Positions 54,871 through 61,988 of a DNA stretch of 64,000 bases are shown here, piece by piece (the stretch's first letter is position 1; each line of letters begins with the position of its first letter). The DNA lies in contig NZ_JAJUWR010000003.1 of the NCBI RefSeq assembly GCF_021390545.1, forward strand, positions 186,001 through 250,000, in the 5' to 3' direction. The notes beneath the pieces are model-generated. The model was not told where the DNA came from and did no database searches. It worked only from the letters and a program-made list of their open reading frames with translations. Origin of the DNA: Algoriphagus sp. AGSA1. Its GTDB lineage: Bacteria > Bacteroidota > Bacteroidia > Cytophagales > Cyclobacteriaceae. The position numbers and the translations under genes are program-made.

Positions 54871-54908
54871 AGACAGTAAATTAGAAATTAATCCTGAGAT
54901 TGTTCCTT

Positions 54909-55025
54909 TTAATTACAGCAGGAGCAGGTTTCACAATTACATTTTTCACAGGGACAATTGCTCTTTGAGCAATCCACACAATTGCATTGATCACAGGAAC
55001 AGGATGTACAGGTACAAGAATTCAT
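54909..55025 (-). CDS. Metallothionein-like Cys-rich peptide (38 aa)
   Basis: Below usual ORF-length cut-offs, this frame runs from ATG at 55023-55025 to TAA at 54909-54911. Its 38 residues contain 14 cysteines, arranged mostly as CxC and CxxC (CTCTSCSCDQCNC near the start, CSCC at the end), with no His and few hydrophobic residues. That pattern matches metallothionein-like chelators rather than disulfide-rich secreted peptides; there is no signal peptide. It precedes the SigZ-like gene by 38 bases on the same strand, so both may be cotranscribed. The residue pattern is too specific to be chance; expression is untested. Confidence 0.75.
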   Translation of the reverse strand: MNSCTCTSCSCDQCNCVDCSKSNCPCEKCNCETCSCCN

Positions 55026-55445
55026 ATTTTAATTGTTTTGGTTCACTTAGTAGACCAGAAAGTGGGGAAAAGGATACATTTTTTATAAATAATTTTTGGA
55101 AACCTTTTTCTCTCAAGGGTTGCGTCCTTCAAATTCAGTGACGCATACATCATTCAGGCATGTGTTCTTATGAAGACTGCCAAAAAATGATATTTCAGAA
55201 TTCGTATGGTTCGTACAGTCCGTACCCCTGGAAATGTACGAGAAATACGAGGCAGAAATTCGAATCAATTCCAATGTATTTAATGAGGTTAAATATCACT
55301 CGAATTAAAAAGCGAAGACCGACATAATGGAAATAATAATATGATTCCATTTACGCTCAAAAAATTCTTTACTTTAGTCTATTAAGCCATTGAATGTAAA
55401 CATTACTATTGCCCTATTCCCACATCGAATAATTAAGAGTGATTT
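55026..55445. other. Upstream region of metallothionein-sigma genes
   Basis: The 420 bases between the coupling-protein stop and the metallothionein-like start contain no further ORF. They carry an imperfect long palindrome near 55202-55250 and should contain the promoter for the minus-strand genes. No clean TAnnTTTG box is visible just before the start. Confidence 0.5.
55202..55250. repeat. Interrupted palindrome TCGTAT..TTCGTAC / GTACGA..ATACGA
   Basis: Half-sites TCGTAT (55202-55207) and TTCGTAC (55210-55216) pair with GTACGA (55236-55241) and ATACGA (55245-55250), around a 19-base centre that itself contains GTCCGTAC. It may be a regulator-binding site or recombination-related; not identified. 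Confidence 0.55.
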
Positions 55446-57437
55446 TTAATTACCCTTCCTAATCACCAAATGCTTCTTCCCTGGATCATTCAATAACTTT
55501 CCCATTTCAGCCTGAATAATATCCTGCACATCCTGCTTGATCTGCAAATAATTTCGCTGCACGATAGCATTGTCCCGCTTTCGGATTTCAGGAATGGGCT
55601 GGTAGTTATCCTGCTCCTTTTTCAATGCCTTATGATCGTTAATAATTTCAGAATGAAATGCTTTTAGGCTCAGTTTACAATCTGGATTATCTGCTACCAT
55701 CCCTACAAATTCACCCGATGAAAGAGAGGATATGGTAGAAGGTGGAACAGCAGACTCCAACTGTTTTGATCGACTGACAGAAGTATCTGCACTGTTTATG
55801 GAAAGGCTCTGCCTGTCCTGCATGATCTTCCCTATCCTATCTGATAATTGTTTGGCAGAATCCCCGTTTACCTGTCCAGAAACTATGTTACCAACTATGC
55901 CCATAATCACATCTGCAAGATCCCGCCCATAGTCTTTTCGTAGCTGGCTGAGATCCTGAACTCCCAAAGTAGTGGCAACCTTATTACTTCTAGCAGTGGC
56001 AATTAAACTGTCCATCCCATTCAAATAGATGGTCGGAAATTCATCAAAAATCAGACTGCTTTTCAGCTTACCTTTCTGGTTTACCAGCTTCACCAGACGG
56101 TTTACATACAATGAAAGTACAGCTCCATAGATCTGGATCTTCTGAGGATTGTTTCCCATGCAGACCAGCTTTGGCTCTTCTGGGTTATTGATATCCAGCG
56201 TAAAATCATTACCGGAAAGCACATAATACAGCTGGGAAGAAGATAGTCTTGCCATGGATATTTTGGCCGAAGCGATTTGTCCCTCCAACTGCTCCATCAC
56301 ATCATTCAGGTAGGCATTTACAAAAGGATTGATCAGCACATCAATATCCTTTTCAGTTCGCAGAACCGTAAACAACTCATCGTAATCAGCCTGCATCAAC
56401 TCAATCACATGAGGTAATGTACAGAATTCTCCACCGTTGTATTTTCTCAAAAACCAGATGATGGCGGTCAGGAAATTGATCGGTGATTCCACAAAAAAGT
56501 CTCCCTGTTTTTTGATCCATTCCCTATTCAAACCCATCAATATTGTTCGGGCTGATTCTGCTGCATCGGTGATATCCAGCATGGTTTCAGGAGCCAAAGG
56601 ATTACAGCGATGGCTTCGGGTAAGGTCATCAAAGTTGATAACATAGAATGCTGGAACTACATTATAACTAGCCTTATTTTTAAGCCAGGTATTATAAACG
56701 ATGGATGACAGATCATCGAATTTAAAGTCATACACAAACATGGAAAAGCCCTTTTTGATGTGCTGTGTGATCACATGACGAATGACAAAATAGCTTTTCC
56801 CGGAACCCGGTGTACCCAACACCATCAGGCCACGAAAAGGATTGATAATATTGATCCAGCTGTCTCTAACCTTTCCTTTCAGTTTATATTTTGCAGGTAG
56901 ATTGACTGAGAATTCATTTTCTAGCAGCCGTTCCTCCTGAGGAAAGGTCTCATTTTTTGAATTGAAAACATCACTACTAAGTTTGTCATAAATAATTCTC
57001 GAGAGCTTTGTTCCACCCGAAAGTATAAGCAAAAAACCTAAGGAGGTAACTGTCATGTAGGTAATCGAAATCCATTCTATTGGCGCTTCCCACAGCATCA
57101 AGACGTAACTGCCTGAATAAAATACCAGGCCCAAAACGCCATAAACCGATGCTGTTTTGGCATTCATCTTTTCATTCTTCCTACCCTTGATTCCCAAAAG
57201 TGAGATCGAAAGCAAGGCAATCGCAATAAGCTTGGAGGCATAAAAATCCTCAAAGAGACCGGTACTTATAACATTCTCTAATACTCCATCAGTCAGGTCT
57301 GAAACCAGTCCCCAATCTTTGAAAGTAGCATAGCAATAGTAATAAAAATGCAGTCCCAAAACCCCAACCCCCATTAGGCGGGTCATGTCCAAAATCTTGC
57401 GTAATCCCTGCTCGTTTTCTCCAGTTTGCATCCCCAT
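55446..57437 (-). CDS. mobC: Mobilization coupling protein (MobC/TraG-VirD4 type)
   Basis: This 663-residue ATPase has four or five N-terminal membrane helices (about 10-150), a Walker A motif LGTPGSGKS near 202 and a Walker B-like SSLIFDEFPTIYLNG near 460. Next to it is the ARSNKVATTLGVQDLSQL segment typical of type IV coupling proteins. It would dock the relaxosome to a conjugation channel at the inner membrane. It is the last of three mob genes on the minus strand, 20 bases after the relaxase. Confidence 0.88.
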   Translation of the reverse strand: MGMQTGENEQGLRKILDMTRLMGVGVLGLHFYYYCYATFKDWGLVSDLTDGVLENVISTGLFEDFYASKLIAIALLSISLLGIKGRKNEKMNAKTASVYGVLGLVFYSGSYVLMLWEAPIEWISITYMTVTSLGFLLILSGGTKLSRIIYDKLSSDVFNSKNETFPQEERLLENEFSVNLPAKYKLKGKVRDSWINIINPFRGLMVLGTPGSGKSYFVIRHVITQHIKKGFSMFVYDFKFDDLSSIVYNTWLKNKASYNVVPAFYVINFDDLTRSHRCNPLAPETMLDITDAAESARTILMGLNREWIKKQGDFFVESPINFLTAIIWFLRKYNGGEFCTLPHVIELMQADYDELFTVLRTEKDIDVLINPFVNAYLNDVMEQLEGQIASAKISMARLSSSQLYYVLSGNDFTLDINNPEEPKLVCMGNNPQKIQIYGAVLSLYVNRLVKLVNQKGKLKSSLIFDEFPTIYLNGMDSLIATARSNKVATTLGVQDLSQLRKDYGRDLADVIMGIVGNIVSGQVNGDSAKQLSDRIGKIMQDRQSLSINSADTSVSRSKQLESAVPPSTISSLSSGEFVGMVADNPDCKLSLKAFHSEIINDHKALKKEQDNYQPIPEIRKRDNAIVQRNYLQIKQDVQDIIQAEMGKLLNDPGKKHLVIRKGN

Positions 57438-57457
57438 CCCCTCCTAGCTTATTCCTG

Positions 57458-58741
57458 TTATTTTACCTGCTTTCTCTTTTTCCGTTTCTTCTTCCGCCAT
57501 TCAAATGGCAGGTAACTATACGTCTCCATCGGTGTAATCACTTCATCAAACAAACCTCTTGAAGAGCTATTTGAACTTCTGGTCTCCTTACCAATAACTG
57601 GTAGAATTAGTCGCTGATCTCTTGGATTTTCCTGTGCCTGACTTGTAGATTTGATGTATGATTTGGGAGTGACCGTGCCATTTTTTTGATTATTTCCTAT
57701 TCGATCCAACAATCCATTCACACTGTATTTTTTACCCAGTGCACTTCCGTTAAACACACATTTGGTTCGGTGGTCAACAAAAGTAATCCCATACATCCGA
57801 CCTTCTTGATTCTCCCGTTTGACCGTGACAATGCCCTGCTTCTCCAGGCTTTTTATTACCTCATCCAAACTGCTTTTATGCATCTTCAATACAGTCAGAT
57901 CAATTGCTGAGCGAATGGAATTGATATATTTCTTACGTTCTGTTTTATTGAATTCAAACTTTGATTCTATGGCATTAAGTGTAGCACGAAAATGAAAACT
58001 GCTTGCCTTTACAGGTACCCCAACTTTATTTCCTTGTCCATCCAACACCCGGTAAATCAGTCCTCTATTTTTGAAAATTCGTGATTCTTCTGTCCCACGG
58101 TCAGCCAAAATCCGATAGCCTTTCAATAACGCATTTAGTTCAGGCAAGGAAGTGTAACTGTAGTTGTTTAACACATGTTGCAATACATTTCCAATGGCTC
58201 GCTTAGTCTCAGATTTACCATAGTCCAGTTTGGAAATCGACACAGGCTTTGCTATAAAAAGTCCCTGTTTCTGCGACTCGGCTGGCACCAAACCAAACTG
58301 TTTTTCGATGGCTTTTCGGGTCGGTTCAGACTTGAGTTTTCCGATATTATGGAGAGCAATCCGCTTTCCATCCAAGCCAATATTCGTAGTGATTATATGC
58401 AGATGGGGGTGACCTGCATCGGTGTGTTTATACACCAGATAGGGTTGGTCTTCAAACCCAATCCCATGCATGTATTCCTTGGCAATCTTTCGTAATTTTT
58501 CTTTTTCAAAATCCTCTCCAGGAGCAAAATTGAGAGAAATATGCACTGAATTCACTGAAGTTTTGGAGTTCAATTCAGTCAGTTTAAGCATGTATTTCAG
58601 ACGAATATCTGCTGACTTGACCGCTTCCTCAACCGGATAGTTCTGGGTCAAAAGCAATTCAGCCACTCCTTGTTCTACCTTATTTTCATTGTAGTGGAAT
58701 GGTCGTCTTAAAGAAGCGCTGGTCTTTATGATTGCAACCAT
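57458..58741 (-). CDS. mobB: MOBP-type relaxase (MobB-like)
   Basis: This 427-residue relaxase has the HUH-type metal triad H111-P-H113-L-H115 in HTDAGHPHLHIITTN. A candidate catalytic Tyr17 lies in the RPFHYNENKV segment, which matches the NYNENKV box of Bacteroidota MobB relaxases. Secondary motif NSVHISLNFAPGE is at about 64-76. The C-terminal third is basic and variable. It nicks at oriT and stays attached to the 5' end of the transferred strand. It overlaps the upstream RHH gene by 16 bases. Confidence 0.92.
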   Translation of the reverse strand: MVAIIKTSASLRRPFHYNENKVEQGVAELLLTQNYPVEEAVKSADIRLKYMLKLTELNSKTSVNSVHISLNFAPGEDFEKEKLRKIAKEYMHGIGFEDQPYLVYKHTDAGHPHLHIITTNIGLDGKRIALHNIGKLKSEPTRKAIEKQFGLVPAESQKQGLFIAKPVSISKLDYGKSETKRAIGNVLQHVLNNYSYTSLPELNALLKGYRILADRGTEESRIFKNRGLIYRVLDGQGNKVGVPVKASSFHFRATLNAIESKFEFNKTERKKYINSIRSAIDLTVLKMHKSSLDEVIKSLEKQGIVTVKRENQEGRMYGITFVDHRTKCVFNGSALGKKYSVNGLLDRIGNNQKNGTVTPKSYIKSTSQAQENPRDQRLILPVIGKETRSSNSSSRGLFDEVITPMETYSYLPFEWRKKKRKKRKQVK

Positions 58742-59115
58742 TTCGCTGCTGATTGATTGATAAAAAGGGTAACCGATTCCAGTGAATCTTCAATCACCCG
58801 CTGTAATATCTTTCCCTCAGAAAGGTGAATTTTTAGTTCATTTCCAGCAGTTGAATTTATCTTTTTCACCAACTGATTATAGTTGGTAGCAACACCATGC
58901 AAGTCTCTCCTCAGCGATGTTAACTCGGCCAAAAGTTCCTGCATTCCGGTATCCTTATACCTCCCGATTATAGGCTTTTTCAAAAGCAATCTCCTGGCAT
59001 ATTCACTCAGGCTATCCTGAACTGTCTGCTCAAATTCTACTTGGATTTTCTCATATTCCTGGAGTGTCAGTCTAACATGCAGCCATTTGTTTCTCTTGTT
59101 TTCTACCTTCATCAC
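58726..59115 (-). CDS. mobA: Ribbon-helix-helix mobilization accessory protein (MobA-like)
   Basis: This 129-residue protein has an N-terminal ribbon-helix-helix segment (KWLHVRLTLQEYEKIQVEFE) followed by SEYARRLLLKKPI and a helical relaxosome-like tail (ELTSLRRDLHGVATNYNQLV). This layout is standard for MobA/MobC accessory proteins that bind oriT and aid the relaxase. It is the first mob gene; the candidate oriT lies directly upstream. Confidence 0.88.
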   Translation of the reverse strand: MMKVENKRNKWLHVRLTLQEYEKIQVEFEQTVQDSLSEYARRLLLKKPIIGRYKDTGMQELLAELTSLRRDLHGVATNYNQLVKKINSTAGNELKIHLSEGKILQRVIEDSLESVTLFINQSAAKWLQS

Positions 59116-59428
59116 GATCCTTATTCACTGTTCAACATCTTTACAAATTCCAACCCCACGACTTCGGAGTAAGGGGTTCAAGATCCGGTTGTGATACAAC
59201 CGTACATCTTGCCGATTTCAGAGGACACAGGAAATCCCGTTAGCTTTTTAAGGTTTTTGAAGCTTTGGAAAAATCTCTGGTCCATTTCAAAATCCCAGTC
59301 GGTAGGTGATACAAGTATAAAAAGTGCTTGGATCATTTACCTATCCTGATCAATTTCTAAATAGGCTCATTTCATTGATAGACAGTAGTTTTAGGAAAAC
59401 ATTATTTCCAACTCAAAACTAATAAAAC
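59116..59428. other. Divergent region between mob operon and 93-aa gene
   Basis: 313 bases without a gene. The left half contains the candidate oriT hairpin near 59179-59211. The right half is AT-rich and probably carries the promoter of the plus-strand 93-residue gene. No ORF is supportable here. Confidence 0.5.
59179..59211. other. Candidate oriT hairpin
   Basis: Arms CGGTTGT and ACAACCG (59186-59192, 59196-59202) around GAT are extended outward by CAAGAT (59179-59184) and ATCTTG (59206-59211). A further ACCCC/GGGGT pair lies at about 59153-59177. It sits about 65 bases upstream of mobA, the usual place of oriT in Bacteroidota mobilization regions. The nick site is not identified. Confidence 0.5.
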
Positions 59429-59710
59429 ATGGCGAACTCATCTCTTGAAACAATTTACGATACCCTACTTGCCGTTCCAGGCATGAATGACACAGTAAAA
59501 ATCGATCTGAAAATTCCCCGCAAAACCGTGTTGTTACTAAGTGAAGTAATCACACGTGGAATGGAACAAAAATCTGAACCCGGTAAAAACCCTATTCGCA
59601 TATCAAAAGAATCAGAAGAAGAGCTGAATACAATTATCTCCGATAGCTTGGAGAAAGCGGGACTAACTACCCTAAGTTCCAAACTTAAAAGGCTGACAAG
59701 TCAATGCTAG
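59429..59710 (+). CDS. Hypothetical small helical protein, element-borne
   Basis: This 93-residue protein (MANSSLETIYDTLLAVPGMN...) has no signal peptide or membrane segment and is predicted mostly helical. The middle IPRKTVLLLSEVITRGMEQK and the charged C-terminus resemble uncharacterised small proteins next to mobilization genes. It is transcribed divergently from the mob operon. Function unknown. Confidence 0.6.
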   Translation: MANSSLETIYDTLLAVPGMNDTVKIDLKIPRKTVLLLSEVITRGMEQKSEPGKNPIRISKESEEELNTIISDSLEKAGLTTLSSKLKRLTSQC

Positions 59711-59778
59711 GAGAAACAGGCTACTTATTGCTAAAAAATACAGAAAGGTTAGGTATCATTACAATGATCAAACCTACC

Positions 59779-60183
59779 TTATACAAATCGATCCATGGAC
59801 GCAGGGAATGAATCGGTTTGTAAAGGGTAGATCAATCTTTTACCATAGCCCTTTTCCGCAGGAACAAGGAAGTGGGCTGTGGGATCTTCTTGACTTTTTT
59901 CTGTTTTATCAGAGTCTTGAATTTTATACTTACCTCTGTCAATCAGATAAATGCTCCATAAAAATATAATCAGCATTCCCAAGATCATCATTGGAATACT
60001 CACAAACATCATAAAACCTTCAACCATAGAACTTAAAACTGCTTTGCTATATCTGGAATAATATTGCAAGCCTCCAGGTCCTCGCCGGTAAAACCTCCTA
60101 CGATTCACCCATACCCTCAACGCAAAGCCTCCTCCCAAAAGACAAATTCCTACCGATACAATAAATAAATTTTCCCAAAACAT
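59779..60183 (-). CDS. Hypothetical membrane protein, element-borne
   Basis: This 134-residue protein has two hydrophobic segments (about 5-25 and 55-85) separated by a strongly basic loop (RVWVNRRRFYRRGPGGLQYY). The C-terminal tail is polar. It starts eight bases after the RteC-like stop, so it closes the operon headed by the terpene-synthase fusion. I do not recognise the family. Confidence 0.65.
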   Translation of the reverse strand: MFWENLFIVSVGICLLGGGFALRVWVNRRRFYRRGPGGLQYYSRYSKAVLSSMVEGFMMFVSIPMMILGMLIIFLWSIYLIDRGKYKIQDSDKTEKSQEDPTAHFLVPAEKGYGKRLIYPLQTDSFPASMDRFV

Positions 60184-60191
60184 AATTTGTC

Positions 60192-61031
60192 CTATTGATA
60201 TCCCATATCCGTATCATCCATCCGCTTCACCAAGCTTTCCTTCAGACCATCCAAAAAGATTGTTCTCCCTTTTTTTCTGCCCCTCATGCTCTGGAATGTG
60301 CGGTAGAAATTCCCAACTTTCACATGAAAGATTTTCTCCAGAATCGATATGATCATCTTCACATCACTCTTTCCGTGATTTACAGAGCCTCTTGAATGCA
60401 GCGCATAAGCCAATTCAATCAATGCAGACTTTGAGTCCGTCCATTCATGGTTTGAATTTTTGTCCCCACTTTTACCTAGCCCCAATTCTAATTTTATTAA
60501 CTGTTCTTGCATATATTCAATCAGACTTTCATAAGCCATTATTTTGGCCAACTTACTGCTGTTCACTGTAGAAAACTCCGGGTCAAAATCAAAGGAATAA
60601 TCTGGGATAAATGAAACAGGGAGAGAATTTCTTAAAAACAGCTGTTCGTCCTGGTCACTCCTATCCAACTGATGGTAGATATAGAGCTGATGGTTTCTAG
60701 CAAAAAAATCCTGAATCTGATCCATTACATGATGATAATACGACTTGATAAGCTCTTTCTTTCCTATAGGTCTTCTTGATTCAATGTAGGTAAGCTCAGA
60801 ATAAAATATTAGTTCTTTATAAAATAGAGGTTTGTACTCCTTAAAGAACTTTATCTCCTCGGTACTATCAGCAAATTGATATCCCCCCATAAACAATTTA
60901 AGTTTGAGTAAAATAGCATGGACAGCTCTTCCACTTTTCTCAGCTTTTTGTATTTCGCTTGAAGTTTCTTTCGCCACCTCTTTCAGTGACAACTCCATCT
61001 CCTCAAAAAGCTTTTCTACAAATGCTTTCAT
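60192..61031 (-). CDS. RteC-family regulator (second copy)
   Basis: This 279-residue RteC-like protein contains the family segments FKEYKPLFYKELIFYSELTY near 85, YHQLDRSDQDEQLFLRNS near 141, then SKSALIELAYALHSRGSVNH near 208. The C-terminal winged-helix tail has YRTFQSMRGRKKGRTIFLDG. In CTnDOT, RteC activates excision genes. It is a paralogue of the preceding gene (matching tail YRTF..KK.RT.FLD) and lies 85 bases behind it. Confidence 0.85.
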   Translation of the reverse strand: MKAFVEKLFEEMELSLKEVAKETSSEIQKAEKSGRAVHAILLKLKLFMGGYQFADSTEEIKFFKEYKPLFYKELIFYSELTYIESRRPIGKKELIKSYYHHVMDQIQDFFARNHQLYIYHQLDRSDQDEQLFLRNSLPVSFIPDYSFDFDPEFSTVNSSKLAKIMAYESLIEYMQEQLIKLELGLGKSGDKNSNHEWTDSKSALIELAYALHSRGSVNHGKSDVKMIISILEKIFHVKVGNFYRTFQSMRGRKKGRTIFLDGLKESLVKRMDDTDMGYQ

Positions 61032-61116
61032 ATCCTCCTTATTTATTTCCAGAACTCTGATTGCCTCTCAACTCATTCAGTGCCTTTTTTTAATCCTAAT
61101 ACGTAGGGAATGATTA

Positions 61117-61965
61117 CTACTTCGCAGCTTCAAAACTACTCATATAAGCCTCCAGACTTTCTTTGCACTTGTCGAGAAATACAGTCCTATTTTTCTTACG
61201 CGTCTTAATTTCCAGGAAGGTTCTATAATACCCTTGCAGTTCCCTACCGAATACTTCTGCCAGAATGGTTGCCAATTCCGTAACACTGGCATTTCCGTAA
61301 TTTATTGCATTTGAAGTTTTCAGGGCATATACCAATTCCACCAAGTCCGCCTTTTTCCCAGTCCAAAGCAATTGGGGATTTTTACCTTCATTAACTGGGC
61401 TCTTGGCGTCATGTAAGAACAATAGTTGATCATGGATATAGCCTGCCAATGAAAGAGTGCCCATGATCCTGGCACAATACAAAGTATAGACAGTACAATA
61501 TCTGGTATCCAGGGTATGCCAGAATAAATTCGGCTTATATACTGGCGCCTGAGCACTTCTTAAGAAAAAAACCTTGTCCTGGTTCTCTTTTCTCATTAGG
61601 AGATAATTGTAAAGGTTCTGGTTGCTTTGTAAGAACTCCTGTACACTCAGCAATTCCTTTTCGTAGAATTTTCTGATTTCATGTTCCGACCCAGCCGGTT
61701 TGACAGACTCCATATTGAAAAGCTCGGAGAAATAGACAGACTCCCTTAGGAGGTAGGTCATATGGTGTTTGAAGAATTCTATCTCCTCAGTATCAGACGC
61801 AAATTCGTATTTATCCATGAACAGTTTGATCTTATCCAAAGCCCTATCCACTAGGTGAAAGGCAGATTCAAATTGGATGAGCTTGTTTTCTCCATCCATT
61901 TTCAAAACCTCCAGATCATTTTTCAGTCTGGAGATTATCTGGTCCGAAAACGCGAGAATGCTCAT
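61117..61965 (-). CDS. RteC-family regulator (first copy)
   Basis: This 282-residue protein is RteC-like: EIEFFKHHMTYLLRESVYFS near 60, YNYLLMRKENQDKVFFLRSA near 118, KADLVELVYALKTSNAINYG near 209, and the tail YRTFLEIKTRKKNRTVFLDK. RteC of CTnDOT is a response-driven transcription activator of excision, so control of excision or transfer is the likely role. It starts 23 bases after the terpene-synthase fusion, pointing to one transcript. Confidence 0.88.
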   Translation of the reverse strand: MSILAFSDQIISRLKNDLEVLKMDGENKLIQFESAFHLVDRALDKIKLFMDKYEFASDTEEIEFFKHHMTYLLRESVYFSELFNMESVKPAGSEHEIRKFYEKELLSVQEFLQSNQNLYNYLLMRKENQDKVFFLRSAQAPVYKPNLFWHTLDTRYCTVYTLYCARIMGTLSLAGYIHDQLLFLHDAKSPVNEGKNPQLLWTGKKADLVELVYALKTSNAINYGNASVTELATILAEVFGRELQGYYRTFLEIKTRKKNRTVFLDKCKESLEAYMSSFEAAK

Positions 61966-61988
61966 AAATTAGAATTTTAAGTGAAGAA

